Notes: generated from the sequence alone by a model not told the origin. 64,000 bases of DNA from Rhizobiales bacterium NRL2 (GCA_001664005.1 CP016093.1:4207031-4271030); one strand, 5' to 3'. Positions 1-9,578 are shown, counted from the first letter of the stretch. Numbers and translations are program-made.

Positions 1-17
1 GGCGCTACAGTGCTGGA

Positions 18-38
18 CCCCGGGATCAAGTCCCGGGG
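18..38. repeat. REP-like palindrome, family B
   Basis: Perfect 8-bp arms CCCCGGGA and TCCCGGGG around a 5-nt loop. The same core recurs at 7743-7763 and 61785-61805, always between genes. Only one hairpin is visible here because the window starts upstream of it. Confidence 0.7.
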
Positions 39-61
39 CGGGTGGTGTCGTTCTCTACCGC

Positions 62-172
62 GTCATGCCCGCCCCCCGAACGGGGGTCAGGGGCAGGCTT
101 GTGCGGGCATCCGGCAATGCAACGGACCTGCAGCGAAGCAGCTCCGGACCCCCGCACGGGGGCGGGGGTGAC
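62..172. repeat. REPIN-like inverted element, family A
   Basis: Begins GTCATGCCCGC and ends GCGGGGGTGAC, so its two ends are near reverse complements, each forming its own GC-rich hairpin with a CCGG core inside. It is the mirror orientation of the copies at 33698-33819, 37366-37450 and 63853-63960. It lies downstream of the thioredoxin-like gene, whose stop is at 184. Confidence 0.7.
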
Positions 173-183
173 TGTTCGAGGAG

Positions 184-750
184 TCAGTCCGGTGCGTTGC
201 CGGGCTTCCACTTGATGGAGCAGCCCATGGAGGGCACCTGGTCCGCCGGCGCCTCGCCGCCCGTCGCGACGGCCTTCATGGCCTCGACCAGATCGCGGGC
301 CGCACCCGGCTTCGGCGTGATCCCGCCTTCGGCCAGCCGGCCGCGGTAGACCAGCTTCAGATCCCGGTCGAAACCGAACAGGTCGGGCGTGCAGACCGCG
401 CGATAGGCCTTCGCCACCGCCTGGCTTTCGTCGATCAGGTAGGGGAAGTCGAAGCCGTGCTGCGCCGCGAAGGCGGCCATCTTCTCCGGCGCGTCGTCGG
501 GATGGGCGCGATAGTCGTTGGGCATGATGCCGACCGTGGCCACGCCCACCCGTTCCAGTTCGCGCGCGTCCGCCGCCAGATCCTCGGCCACCGCCTTCAC
601 ATAGGGGCAGTGATTGCAGATGAAGGCGATCACGATGCCGTTCTCGCCTTTCAGATCGGCGAGCAAGCGGGTCTCGCCGCCGGGTTCGGGCAGGCTGAAG
701 TCCGCCGCCGTCCAGCCCAGCTCACCCGCAGGGGTTTCGGTCAAGGTCAT
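184..750 (-). CDS. Thioredoxin-family (redoxin/AhpC-TSA fold) protein
   Basis: A 188-residue redoxin with a CNHCPY active site (C45, C48), an odd spacing-conserved variant of the thioredoxin CxxC, and a Thr-Pro at 121-122 preceded by C120 at the usual cis-proline region. A third feature of this subfamily is the C-terminal GCSIKWK (C177). No signal peptide is visible, so it is probably cytoplasmic. A strong GGGAGG ribosome site precedes the ATG at 750. Family members are annotated as thiol peroxidase- or ResA-like proteins; the substrate is unknown. It stands alone on the minus strand, followed by a palindromic repeat. Confidence 0.85.
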   Translation of the reverse strand: MTLTETPAGELGWTAADFSLPEPGGETRLLADLKGENGIVIAFICNHCPYVKAVAEDLAADARELERVGVATVGIMPNDYRAHPDDAPEKMAAFAAQHGFDFPYLIDESQAVAKAYRAVCTPDLFGFDRDLKLVYRGRLAEGGITPKPGAARDLVEAMKAVATGGEAPADQVPSMGCSIKWKPGNAPD

Positions 751-819
751 TCGGGGCCTCCCTCTGGCTGAAGGAAGCCCCGATGGTGACAGGTGCGGCC
801 CGCGATGGCCAGTGGCGGC

Positions 820-3495
820 TCAGGCGGCGCGGACGCCGTCGAGGAAGCGCGAGACCACCTGCTTGAGCTCGCCCGAGGAGGCGTTGAGCGAACCCGAGCG
901 GTCCAGCACCAGGGTCGCCGCGCTGCCGGTCTGGCTCGACGCCTGGGAGAGCTGTTCGATCGCCTCCGAGACCGAGCGCGTGCTCTCCGCCGCCTGGCGG
1001 GTGCTGCGCGAGATCTCGTTGATCGAGGCGATCTGCTCCTCCACCGCCGAGGCCACTACCGTGTTGGTCGTGTGCAGCTCCTGGATCCGGGTCTTGATCT
1101 CCTTGATCGCGTCGACCGAGTTGTTCGAGGCGTCACGGATGTTGTCGACCTTGCGGCGGATGTCGATCGTCGCCTCCGCCGTCTGGTCGGCCAGGTTCTT
1201 CACCTCGGTCGCCACCACCGCGAAGCCCCGCCCGGCGTCGCCCGCCCGGCTGGCCTCGATGGTCGCGTTCAGCGCCAGCAGGTTGGTCTGCTCGGCGATG
1301 TCGCTGATCAGTTCCACGATCGAGCCGATCTCTGCCGCTGTCAGCGACAGCGACGACATGGTCTCGTCGGTGCGCTCGGTCTGCGCCGCGGCCTGCTCGG
1401 CCGCGCTCGCCGCCTGGCTCACCTTCTCGCCGACCTCGTTGACCGCCGCCGCCAGCTGCTCGGCCGCCGCCGAGACCGACTGCACGTGCTCGGTCGTGGC
1501 CCGGGCCGCGTCGGCGACCTCCTGCGCCTGACCGCTGGCGGATTCCGCCATGCCCGACATCTCCTGCGCGGTCGAGCGCATGTCCCCGGCGGCGCCGGCG
1601 ACGCTGTCGACCACGCCGATGACGCCCGATTCGAAGCCGTCGGCCAGGTCGTGCATGGCCTTTCGCTTCTCTTCCGCGGCGCGGCGTTCGTCCTCTACCT
1701 TCTCGGCTTCCAGGCGGCGCATCTCCTGCGCGTTCAGCTTGAAGACCTCGACGGCGCGGGCCATGCGGCCGATCTCGTCGTGCTGCTTCGTCGCCGGAAT
1801 TTCGGTTTCCAGCTCGCCCTCCGTCAGCCGGCCCATGGCGCCGGCCAGAGACTTCAGGCTGCGCACGATGACCCGGCCGACGAACAGCCAGCCGATCAGC
1901 ACGGCAACCGCCACGGCGACCGCCGAGACGATGGCCAGGATCATCGAGTTCTGCTCGATCTGCTGCTCCACGGCGCGGGCGGTGCCGTCCCCGGAGCGGA
2001 TCGCCTGATCGACGATCGCCGCCACCGACGACGCCATGCGCGCCGAGGAATCGCGGGTGTCGGCCAGCGCCTGGGCCACTTCGGCCTCCGCTTCCAGTTC
2101 CGCGATGCGCAGCTTCGGCACGCCGGTCGCGCCCTTGAGAATGGACAGCATGTCTTCGATCGCCGGCGCGATGGCCGTGGTGTCCTCGATGGAGACGTCC
2201 CACAGGGCGCTTTCCAGGTCTTCCTCGCCCCGGGCCAGGCGCGCGACGATCGGCGCCAGCGCTTCGGCGCTCGGCTGATGCGCCGCTGCGGCCAGCAGGC
2301 CGCCGATCAGGTTGGCGTGGCTCTGCACGTTCAGCAGGCCGCGGATGCGCGCGACATCATTGTCGACCAGGTCCGAGATCGTCTCGGCGGTCTCGTCGGC
2401 GACGTTCTCGCCGCCGATCAGCAGGTTGAAGGTGGCGTTGTCGACCACAACGGCCGTGGCGGCGCCGAATTCCTTGAGCAGGCTGTTCAGTTCGGCATCG
2501 AAGGCCTCGCGCCGCGCCCGGATCTGATCCATCTGCGCGGAGCTCATGCGCCAGGCGTTCAGTTCGTCGTTGCGGATATCGAAGAAGCCGCCTTCGGCGC
2601 CCAGGCCGACGATCAGACCGGCAAGCCGCCGCAGTTCCTCGCTCTCCTCGTTGGCGGGCAGGGGCTCCAGGGCGCGGGCCATCGACTGGGCGGCCGCGGT
2701 GTAGCGTTCGCGCAGCGGCTGCAGTTCCTCCGGCTTCACCACCAGTTCGGCCTCGGCGAAGATCAGGGTGAGTTCCTTGCCGTAGACGCTGACCTGCAGG
2801 CCGGCGTGAAGCGCGGCCACCTCGGTATCCATCAGCTGGGCGACGCCCTCGCGGTTGCGCCCGGTCGCCGCGCCGATGGCGACGTCGAGTTGTGCGCGGG
2901 CTTCCTCCACCTTCGGTTCCAGAATCCCCAGCAGTGTTTCGTGCATGGCCGCAGCGCGGGAGACGCCGGCCTGCTTCTGCGCGCCCAGTTCCAGGCGGCG
3001 GGCGACCGCGTCGTCCAGTGTCTGCAGGTGACTGGAGAAGTCCTGCGCCAGGGTGCGGACCTGGTCCACACCCGCGATCCGCATGCCTTCGATGCTGGCG
3101 ATACCGTCGTTGAGGCGCTGCATCTCGCTGTCCAGCAACGCCCGGGCCTCCAGGCGCGCTTCGGGCGTCGCCACACCGGCGAGCCGCGGCGCGGCGGCGG
3201 AGATCCGCTCGCCGGTCAGGGCGAGCTGCTGAGACTCGACGATGGTCGGCACGGACACGCGGGTCAGACGCTGCAGCGCGTCGTCGGCCTCCCGGAAGGA
3301 GAGCACCGCCAGCGTGCCGGCGGCCACGGTCATCAGCGCAATGGCGCCGAAGGCGAGGTAAAGCTTGCCGCCGACGCCCATGTGCCGGATGTCGAGAATG
3401 CGTTTCCAGCCGCGGCGCGCATCGTCGCCGGCGGCCTTGCCGGCGCCGGGCAGCATCGCCTCGCTCAGGCTGGAATGATCAACGGGTGCGTTCAT
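820..3495 (-). CDS. Methyl-accepting chemotaxis protein with large periplasmic sensor
   Basis: An 891-residue chemoreceptor. A first membrane segment lies near residues 43-66, a long all-helical periplasmic region follows (about 67-515), then a second membrane segment near 518-543, a HAMP domain, and the signalling hairpin. The tip sequence [18 protein letters not shown] is the classic MCP hallmark. The sensor is much longer than a four-helix bundle and resembles the TorS-like helical sensor type (inference). There is no C-terminal CheR-docking pentapeptide (ends FLDGVRAA). It follows a periplasmic binding protein gene by 70 bp on the same strand, which suggests indirect ligand sensing. The start is supported by GAGGGG about 8 bp upstream. 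Confidence 0.92.
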   Translation of the reverse strand: MNAPVDHSSLSEAMLPGAGKAAGDDARRGWKRILDIRHMGVGGKLYLAFGAIALMTVAAGTLAVLSFREADDALQRLTRVSVPTIVESQQLALTGERISAAAPRLAGVATPEARLEARALLDSEMQRLNDGIASIEGMRIAGVDQVRTLAQDFSSHLQTLDDAVARRLELGAQKQAGVSRAAAMHETLLGILEPKVEEARAQLDVAIGAATGRNREGVAQLMDTEVAALHAGLQVSVYGKELTLIFAEAELVVKPEELQPLRERYTAAAQSMARALEPLPANEESEELRRLAGLIVGLGAEGGFFDIRNDELNAWRMSSAQMDQIRARREAFDAELNSLLKEFGAATAVVVDNATFNLLIGGENVADETAETISDLVDNDVARIRGLLNVQSHANLIGGLLAAAAHQPSAEALAPIVARLARGEEDLESALWDVSIEDTTAIAPAIEDMLSILKGATGVPKLRIAELEAEAEVAQALADTRDSSARMASSVAAIVDQAIRSGDGTARAVEQQIEQNSMILAIVSAVAVAVAVLIGWLFVGRVIVRSLKSLAGAMGRLTEGELETEIPATKQHDEIGRMARAVEVFKLNAQEMRRLEAEKVEDERRAAEEKRKAMHDLADGFESGVIGVVDSVAGAAGDMRSTAQEMSGMAESASGQAQEVADAARATTEHVQSVSAAAEQLAAAVNEVGEKVSQAASAAEQAAAQTERTDETMSSLSLTAAEIGSIVELISDIAEQTNLLALNATIEASRAGDAGRGFAVVATEVKNLADQTAEATIDIRRKVDNIRDASNNSVDAIKEIKTRIQELHTTNTVVASAVEEQIASINEISRSTRQAAESTRSVSEAIEQLSQASSQTGSAATLVLDRSGSLNASSGELKQVVSRFLDGVRAA

Positions 3496-3565
3496 CGCTC
3501 AATCCCCTCGTACTGGGGCCCGGGGCCGGCCCCGCCCGGCGGGCGGGACCGGCGGCGGGACGCGG

Positions 3566-4744
3566 TCAGGAGCCGGTGTGGATGGCCGTGAAACTCGAGG
3601 CGCTCTCGATCACGGTCATGAAGATTTCGTCCATGCCCTGGTTGTCGCCTTCGCCGAAGGTCAGCATGACGCCGTCCAGGTCGAAGCTTCCGGTGGCGTA
3701 GACGGCGTCGAGCAGACCGGCGCGGGTCGGTTCGGGACCGGCCTTCTCCATCGCCGCGACCAGCAGCCGGCCGACGATGTAGCCCTCGAAGGAGACGAAG
3801 CCCGGTTCGGCCTCGGCATCCCGGGCCTTCAGCGCCTGGTGATAGCGCGCGACCAGCGGCATCTCGGTGTTCCAGGGGAAGGGGACCACCTGGGTGATGT
3901 AGACGCCCCGGCCGTCATCGCCGAGTTCCCTGGCCAGCGCGCTGGAGCCGACGAAGGAGATGGTCACGAACGGGACGTCCATGCGGGTCTTCTTCGCCAG
4001 CTTGACGAATTCGGCGATCGGCTTGTAGGCGCCCACCATGACGATGGCGTCGGGCTCGCCCTTGCGGATCTGCAGCAGCGCCGACTTCACCGCCGTGGTG
4101 TTGCGCTTGTAGGTGCCCTCGGCGACCAGTTCCATGCCGCGCTGCTCCAGCGCCCTGGTCACGCCGGCCAGGCCGACGCGGCCGAAGCTGTCGTCCTGAT
4201 AGAGGATGGCGATGCGGCTGGCCTTCTTCTCGGCGGTCAGGAAGGCGATCCACTTCTCCGCTTCGGCGTCGTAGGTGCCGCGGACGTTGATGACGTTGCG
4301 GTTCTCAGGGGCGCGCAGGAAGCCGGCGCCGGTGAAGGGGCCGAAGAACGGCACCGCGTTTTCGGTGGCGATGGGCTGCGCGGCCTTGGAGGTCGGGGTG
4401 CCCACCTCGCCGACCAGGGCGAAGACCTTGTCCTCGCCGATCAGGCGGTTGGTGTTGGCGATGGCCTTGTCCGGCTCGTAGCTGTCGTCATAGCTGACCA
4501 GGTCGAAACGGCGTCCATGCACGCCGCCGGCCTGGTTCGCCTCGTGAAAGGCGGCCTCGATGCCGAGACGCATGCCGAGGCCGAGCGCCTGGGCCGGGCC
4601 CTCGAAGGCGGCCGACTGGCCGAAGACGACGCGATCGGCTTCGACGCCGTCTTCCGCGGCGGCGGCAAGGGGCAGACCGGCCGCGAATACGGCCAGGGCG
4701 ACCGCGGCAGCGCCGCCCCTCACGGCCTTGTGGATCGAATTCAT
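3566..4744 (-). CDS. LivK-type periplasmic substrate-binding protein
   Basis: A 392-residue type I periplasmic binding protein of the branched-chain amino acid/amide family. A signal peptide covers about residues 1-30 (cleavage after AAAA). The body has the family's opening (VVFGQSAAFEGPAQALG) and the GxxxLxGxVGTPTS region. No LivH/M/G/F permease or ATPase genes are near, so it is an orphan binding protein; the next gene downstream is a chemoreceptor. The gap to that gene carries a CCCGCCC/GGGCGGG hairpin at 3531-3547 with no T-run, so the two are probably co-transcribed. The leader can fold over the ribosome site (see 4745-4796). The ligand cannot be told from sequence. Confidence 0.9.
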   Translation of the reverse strand: MNSIHKAVRGGAAAVALAVFAAGLPLAAAAEDGVEADRVVFGQSAAFEGPAQALGLGMRLGIEAAFHEANQAGGVHGRRFDLVSYDDSYEPDKAIANTNRLIGEDKVFALVGEVGTPTSKAAQPIATENAVPFFGPFTGAGFLRAPENRNVINVRGTYDAEAEKWIAFLTAEKKASRIAILYQDDSFGRVGLAGVTRALEQRGMELVAEGTYKRNTTAVKSALLQIRKGEPDAIVMVGAYKPIAEFVKLAKKTRMDVPFVTISFVGSSALARELGDDGRGVYITQVVPFPWNTEMPLVARYHQALKARDAEAEPGFVSFEGYIVGRLLVAAMEKAGPEPTRAGLLDAVYATGSFDLDGVMLTFGEGDNQGMDEIFMTVIESASSFTAIHTGS

Positions 4745-4796
4745 GTGGCGGTTCCTCCGTAGCTTTTATCGTGGCCGACATTACGGAGGCGGAACC
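4745..4796 (-). promoter_or_regulatory. Leader hairpin covering the ribosome binding site of the binding-protein gene
   Basis: On the minus-strand transcript GGTTCC-GCC-TCCGTA (4796-4782) can pair with TACGGA-GGAACC (4761-4750), giving two 6-bp helices separated by a 3-nt bulge and closing a 20-nt loop. The right arm contains GGAGGAA, 7 nt before the ATG at 4744, so folding would hide the ribosome site. A heat- or ligand-responsive switch is inference. Confidence 0.5.
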
Positions 4797-4891
4797 TTTA
4801 AGATTCGCTGAACCGGCGCGCGGAAAGCCGCGAAACTCAACGACGGTTGCGCTTCAGGAAGGAACCTGACGCTGCAATTCTTCCAACGCGT

Positions 4892-6310
4892 TCAATTACT
4901 TGAGGTGCTCTCGATGACCGTCCGCCCGGTCAGGCGCGGCAAGAACAGCCAGCCGGCCAGAAGCACGGGCAGGCAGCCGGCATAGATCCAGAACCCGACC
5001 GCGGGCGCGTCGGACGCCTGCTCCCCGTCCGCGAAGCCCGCGGCATTGGCGAAAAGCCCCGCCATTGCCGCGCCCACCGCGTAGCCGATGAGCTGGGTTG
5101 TCGGCAGGGCCGCGGAAGCGCGCTCCTTCTGGTTCTCGCCGACGCTGTCCACCACCCGCTTGACGACGAAGGCCCAGAAGGCGCCGAACCCCATGCCGAG
5201 CGCGCCCGTGGCGACGACGATCGCCCAGAGCGGGCCCACGGGCAGGACAGCCACCATGCCGACCACGCCGGCGCTGGCGATCAGGGCCCCGGCGCGGATC
5301 ACCCAGGGTTCCGCACGCGGACCGGCCTGCGCCACCGTCACAGCGGCCAGCGTCCAGCAGAGCGATTCGACGGCGACGACATAGCCGCCCACCAGCGGCG
5401 AGACGCCGAAACGGAGCTGCAGCAGGAGCGGCCCGTAGACGGTAAAGGGAATGGTCGCGGCGGCGAAGCACATCACGAACAGGATGCCCGCCCCGCTCAT
5501 CGTGCGCGGGTCCGCCGCCGTCGGCGGTAGCAGCGACTGGCGCGCAACGCGGTCGAGGCGGAAGAACAGCGCCAGCAGGACGAGTCCCGCCGTCAACAGC
5601 GCGGCGGCGGCGGCCGTCGCGGTCACGTTGCCGGCGCTGGCCACGGCGACGATGGCGAGTCCGAGCAGGCCGAGTCGGCCGAACGGGACGGGGCCGACAT
5701 CCTGTTTCTCCGCGGCGCGGCGCGGCAGCAGCCAGAGCGTCAACAGGGCCAGGACCAAGGCCTGGAGGGCAAAGGCGCCGAAACCCCAGCGCCAGAGGCC
5801 GTAATGGGCGAAGACGCCGCCCACCAGCGGGCCGCAGAAGGCGGACGCGCCCCAGACCGAGGACACCACGGCCATCACCGGACCCATGAGCCGGCTGGGA
5901 AACAGGCCTTCCAGACCGACAAAGGTCAGCGCCAGCATGGCTCCGCCGCCCACGCCCTGGACCAGGCGGCCCAGCAGCATCAGCCCCATTTCCTGCGCCA
6001 GCGCGCTCAGCAGGCAGCCGAAGGCGAAGACCAGCGCCGCGCCGGCCATGGCCCGGGCCACGCCGAAACGCAGGGCGAGCTGGCCGCCCGCGGCGCCGGC
6101 GACGATGGAGCCGACGATATAGAGGGCGATGGTCCAGCCCATGAAGGCGACGCCGCCCAGTTCACGCGCCGCGTCGGGCATCAGGGTGGCCACCAGCAGC
6201 GCGTCCGCGGCGTGCAGCCAGACGCCGGCGCAGAGCACCAGCAGCCGGGCGAGCTGGTCGCTGCGGCGAAGCGCCCGCCAGGGCGAGAGTGTCGTCGCCT
6301 CGTCGATCAT
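4892..6310 (-). CDS. MFS transporter (EmrB/DHA2-like)
   Basis: A 472-residue polytopic membrane protein with 12-14 predicted helices from the hydrophobic pattern. It has an MFS-type motif LGRLVQGVGGGAM after helix 4 and a second helix repeat from about residue 210. The length and motif fit drug/H+ antiporters of the DHA2 type or small-molecule exporters. It is divergent from the ketosynthase gene with 90 bp between start codons. An alternative is a siderophore or lipid-like exporter paired with that ketosynthase, but nothing in the sequence proves the link. Confidence 0.85.
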   Translation of the reverse strand: MIDEATTLSPWRALRRSDQLARLLVLCAGVWLHAADALLVATLMPDAARELGGVAFMGWTIALYIVGSIVAGAAGGQLALRFGVARAMAGAALVFAFGCLLSALAQEMGLMLLGRLVQGVGGGAMLALTFVGLEGLFPSRLMGPVMAVVSSVWGASAFCGPLVGGVFAHYGLWRWGFGAFALQALVLALLTLWLLPRRAAEKQDVGPVPFGRLGLLGLAIVAVASAGNVTATAAAAALLTAGLVLLALFFRLDRVARQSLLPPTAADPRTMSGAGILFVMCFAAATIPFTVYGPLLLQLRFGVSPLVGGYVVAVESLCWTLAAVTVAQAGPRAEPWVIRAGALIASAGVVGMVAVLPVGPLWAIVVATGALGMGFGAFWAFVVKRVVDSVGENQKERASAALPTTQLIGYAVGAAMAGLFANAAGFADGEQASDAPAVGFWIYAGCLPVLLAGWLFLPRLTGRTVIESTSSN

Positions 6311-6400
6311 GTTCCCCTACCTAGCGCATCCCGGCCGGAACGTATGCGCATTCGCGCCGCCCGGGCTTCGCGTTATGATGACCGCGGGGAGGACAGTTGC

Positions 6401-7669
6401 ATGGAAGCAATCGCGATTACCGGAACGGGCGTGGTCTCGGCGCTGGGCAGTTCGGTCGGCCAGTTCCACAAGGGCATGCTCGCCGACCGCAGCGGCATCG
6501 GCCTCGCGCCCTGGTGCGATCCCGAACGCGACGGCGGCAAGGTGTTCTGGGGCACGGTCACGGATTTCGACCCGCTGGACTGGATGGACGCGAAGATCGC
6601 CGACGGCAGCGACCTGTTCGCGCAGTTCGCGCTGGCCGCCGCGCAGCAGGCGATGCAGCAGGCCGGACTGCACGACGGCGGCTATGACGCCGAACGGCTG
6701 GGCGTGGTCCACGGCACGTCGGGCGGCGGCGTCCGCGCCTTCCAGAAGGCGCAGTACATGCTGGACACGCAGGGGCCGGAGGCCGTGCCGCGCAAGACCC
6801 AGCTGCAGGTCTGGGCCAACATGGCGGCGGGCCAGATCTCGCTGCGCTACCGCCTGCACGGGCCCAACCTGACGGTCACCACCGCCTGCGCCAGTTCGCT
6901 GGACGCCATGGGCACGGCCGCGCGCCTGATCCGCGCCGGCGAGGCCGACATCATGATCGCCGGCGGCACCGAGGGCGGCATCTCGGGCGCCGGCGGCAAG
7001 CCCGACGGGGACTTCGTGCCGGCCATGTACTACGCCGGCGGCGCCTATGGCATGGAAGGCGCCTCCGACGACCCGCGCCGGGTGATGCTGCCCTTCGACG
7101 TCAAGCGCCAGGGCATCGTGGTCGGCGAGGGCTCGTCCATCGTCGTCCTGGAGCGCGAAAGCCACGCGAAGGCGCGCGGCGCGAAGATCCTGGGCTATTT
7201 CCGCGGCTACGGCTCGCTCTCTGACAGCTTCCATCCCTCCTCCCCCGATCCGAGCGGGCAGTGGGAGGCGAAGGCGATGGAGAAGGCCATTCAATCGGCC
7301 GGCATGAGTCCCTCGGACGTCGGAGGCCTGGCCGCCCACGCCACGGCGACGCCCAAGGGCGACACCGCCGAGATCGCGGCGATCAACCGGGTCCACGGCA
7401 AGGGGCGGTCCGCGCCGCTGCCGGTGACTGCGCCCAAGGGGCATTTCGGCCATTCCGGGGCGTCCTCGGGCGGCATGGCGCTGATCGAGCTGCTCTGCGG
7501 CATGGCCGACGGCGTCTTCGTCCACACGTCGAACACCGACGAGCCGGACCCGGCGGCCGAGTTCGAGCTGGTGATCGGGAAGCCGAAGAAGCTCGACTTC
7601 GACGTCGCCCAGATCAATTCCTTCGGCTTCGGCGGCCAGAACGCATCCGTCGTCATCAGCCGGAGTTGA
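6401..7669 (+). CDS. Beta-ketoacyl-ACP synthase (FabF/KAS II family)
   Basis: A 422-residue thiolase-fold condensing enzyme. The catalytic triad is visible: C163 in TACASSLDAMG, H313 in AAHATATPKGD and H351 in GHFGHSGASSGG. The ATG at 6401 is chosen because GGGGAGGA stands about 8 bp upstream and the protein then begins with the family's MEAIAITGTGVV; the frame is open further upstream but reads antisense to the MFS gene. It is a stand-alone gene with no ACP, FabD or FabG beside it in a fatty-acid operon, although an SDR follows after a repeat element. It may be a paralogue for a special lipid rather than the housekeeping FabF. Confidence 0.9.
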   Translation: MEAIAITGTGVVSALGSSVGQFHKGMLADRSGIGLAPWCDPERDGGKVFWGTVTDFDPLDWMDAKIADGSDLFAQFALAAAQQAMQQAGLHDGGYDAERLGVVHGTSGGGVRAFQKAQYMLDTQGPEAVPRKTQLQVWANMAAGQISLRYRLHGPNLTVTTACASSLDAMGTAARLIRAGEADIMIAGGTEGGISGAGGKPDGDFVPAMYYAGGAYGMEGASDDPRRVMLPFDVKRQGIVVGEGSSIVVLERESHAKARGAKILGYFRGYGSLSDSFHPSSPDPSGQWEAKAMEKAIQSAGMSPSDVGGLAAHATATPKGDTAEIAAINRVHGKGRSAPLPVTAPKGHFGHSGASSGGMALIELLCGMADGVFVHTSNTDEPDPAAEFELVIGKPKKLDFDVAQINSFGFGGQNASVVISRS

Positions 7670-7693
7670 GGAAGCGATCCAGATCGCTCACCC

Positions 7694-7763
7694 GTCCCGG
7701 GACTTGATCGCGGGACCCAGTGGGATGCGATGCAGAACTGGGCCCCGGGATCGAGTCCCGGGG
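7694..7763. repeat. Paired REP-like palindromes, family B (REPIN-like)
   Basis: Two units in inverted orientation. The left unit has arms GTCCCG (7694-7699) and CGGGAC (7711-7716) and runs into ACCCAGT. The right unit starts ACTGGG and has arms CCCCGGGA (7743-7750) and TCCCGGGG (7756-7763). The left unit is close to the reverse complement of the right one, so the whole can fold as a cruciform or one long hairpin. It lies in the ketosynthase-SDR gap. Confidence 0.7.
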
Positions 7764-7791
7764 CACGAGACACACTGAAGGGGAGGAACAC

Positions 7792-8664
7792 ATGACAGGC
7801 AGACTGGAAGGCAAGGTCGCGGCAATCACCGGCGGCGCGTCGGGCATGGGGCGGGCGACGGTGCTGCGCTACCTGCAGGAAGGCGCATCCGTCGTCGTCA
7901 ACGACATGAACCAGGCCAATGGCGAGGCCACGATCAAGGCCGCCGAAGAGGCCGGCGCGGGCGACCGGGTCGCCTTCGTCCGCGGCGACGTCTCGGAGGA
8001 AGCCGATATCGAGAAGCTGGTCGGCGCCGCGGTCGACCGCTTCGGGCGGCTCGACATCATGTTCAACAATGCCGGCGTGGGCGGGGCCTTCGGGCCGATC
8101 ACCGAGACCACGGTCGACGAATGGGACTACACCTTCCACGTGCTGGTGCGCGGCGTCTTCCTGGGCATCAAGCACGGCGTGCGGCAGATGAAGCAGCAGG
8201 GCCAGGGCGGCGCGGTGATCAACACCGCCTCCATCGCCGGGCTTTCGGGCGGCGCGGGCTCCAGCGCCTATTCGGCGGCCAAGGCGGCGGTGACCAACCT
8301 CACGCGGGCGCTGACCACGGAACTGGCGAAGGACCGCATCCGCATCAACTCCATCGCGCCGGGCATCATCCGCACGCCGCTGTTCCACGCCAACCGGGCC
8401 GACCAGATGGAAGCGATGGCGCACGAGATCACCCCCTGGCCGGACCTGGGCGAGGGCAGCGACATCGCCGGGGCGGCGGTCTTTCTCGCCTCCGACGACG
8501 CCGGCTTCGTCACCGGTCACACCCTGGTGGTCGACGGCGGCGCGCTGGCGTCCTCCCCGGGCTTCTGGCGCAATGTCGACGACACGGTGCTCAAGCAGCG
8601 TTCCGGCATCAACCGGGGCAGCACCGGCGACAAGTCGGAGGCGCGCAAGACCGGTTCTTCCTGA
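7792..8664 (+). CDS. SDR-family NAD(P)-dependent oxidoreductase
   Basis: A 290-residue classical short-chain dehydrogenase. It has the Rossmann motif TGGASGMG (residues 13-20), NNAG (92-95), and the catalytic S147, Y160 and K164 (SSAYSAAK). The Asp in the GDVSEE stretch and N39 after the second strand are compatible with NAD(H) use. The start at 7792 follows AGGGGAGGA by a normal gap; upstream in-frame codons lie in the repeat element. The substrate is unknown; the C-terminal 30 residues are longer than the typical 250-residue core and basic. It stands between repeats and a lysozyme-like gene, with no clear operon. Confidence 0.88.
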   Translation: MTGRLEGKVAAITGGASGMGRATVLRYLQEGASVVVNDMNQANGEATIKAAEEAGAGDRVAFVRGDVSEEADIEKLVGAAVDRFGRLDIMFNNAGVGGAFGPITETTVDEWDYTFHVLVRGVFLGIKHGVRQMKQQGQGGAVINTASIAGLSGGAGSSAYSAAKAAVTNLTRALTTELAKDRIRINSIAPGIIRTPLFHANRADQMEAMAHEITPWPDLGEGSDIAGAAVFLASDDAGFVTGHTLVVDGGALASSPGFWRNVDDTVLKQRSGINRGSTGDKSEARKTGSS

Positions 8665-8722
8665 GAACGGATAACTCCCGGGCCGCTACCATCGGGGGAT
8701 GGCGGCAAGGGGAAATGGAACC

Positions 8723-9556
8723 ATGGCGATCCGGGAACTTCGGCGTGGCAAGGCCGGGCCGGCGGCGGTGCGCGAGCTACAGGCTTTGCTCAACCGCGTC
8801 GGCGCGGCCATCGCCGAGGACGGCGATTTCGGCCCGGCGACGGAGCGGGCGGTGAAGTACGCCCAGGGCCTCGCCCGCCAGCCGGCGAACGGCGTCGCCG
8901 ATCCGGCGCTGCGGCGCTGGCTGGCGGCCCGGCCGGAGCCCTCCCCCGACATTCCGGCATCCTGCCTTGCCCTGATCGTGCGCCACGAGGTCGCGAGCCG
9001 GGAGCACTATGAACGCAGGCTGCGGCGTCCGGTCTGGCCGGAAGGCGAATCGGGAGTCACCGTCGGCATCGGCTACGACCTGCGCTTTCACGAGGCCGAG
9101 GCCTTCCGGGGGCTGATCCGGAACGATCATGTGGACCTGCTGAAGTCCGTCGAAGGCTGCCGCGGCAGCGCGGAACTGGCCGCGCTGGTCGCCGGGGCCG
9201 AGGTGCCGTGGCGGGCCGCCTGGCGCGTCTTCTGCGTGCGCTCCGCGCCGGAATTCATCGCCCGCACGCGCGCCGCCTTCCCGAATTTCGACACGCTGCC
9301 GGACCTCTGCCGGGGCGCGCTGTTCTCACTGGTGTACAATCGCGGCGCCAGCATGAAGGATACCGACAGCCGCCGGGAAATGCGGGAGATCCGCGACCTG
9401 ATGTCCGATGGCGGCCGCGCCGCCCTTTCCCGCGTCCCGCGGCGCATTAGATCGATGAAACGGCTCTGGCCCGGGCTGGCGGGTCTGAGACGGCGGCGCG
9501 ACGACGAGGCGGACCTGTTCGAACGCGGCCTCGCGCAACAACAACAAGGGGCATGA
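8723..9556 (+). CDS. Peptidoglycan-binding / lysozyme-like protein
   Basis: A 277-residue protein in two parts. Residues about 5-70 form a PG_binding_1-like repeat (AIAEDGDFGPATERAVKYAQ). Residues about 80-277 look like a GH24/pesticin-type lysozyme fold, with a candidate catalytic Glu at E89 in RHEV followed by GVTVGIGYDL, and a later LFSLVYNRGASM. There is no signal peptide. AAGGGGA, 9 bp before 8723, favours this ATG over the one at 8699, which has its G-run immediately adjacent. Fusions of this kind are common in phage endolysins, yet no phage genes surround it. The fold assignment is by motif only. Confidence 0.7.
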   Translation: MAIRELRRGKAGPAAVRELQALLNRVGAAIAEDGDFGPATERAVKYAQGLARQPANGVADPALRRWLAARPEPSPDIPASCLALIVRHEVASREHYERRLRRPVWPEGESGVTVGIGYDLRFHEAEAFRGLIRNDHVDLLKSVEGCRGSAELAALVAGAEVPWRAAWRVFCVRSAPEFIARTRAAFPNFDTLPDLCRGALFSLVYNRGASMKDTDSRREMREIRDLMSDGGRAALSRVPRRIRSMKRLWPGLAGLRRRRDDEADLFERGLAQQQQGA

Positions 9557-9578
9557 GATCCATGGGAGGACCGAGGCC

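Noticed and set aside
3531-3547. Terminator between the binding protein and the chemoreceptor
   Set aside because: The 7-bp hairpin has no T-run on either side, so it is at most a pause site; the genes may be co-transcribed.
793-3591. 932-residue open frame on the plus strand opposite the chemoreceptor gene
   Set aside because: It is the shadow of a high-GC gene: Arg/Gly/His-rich, no motif, and the minus-strand protein has clear MCP domains.
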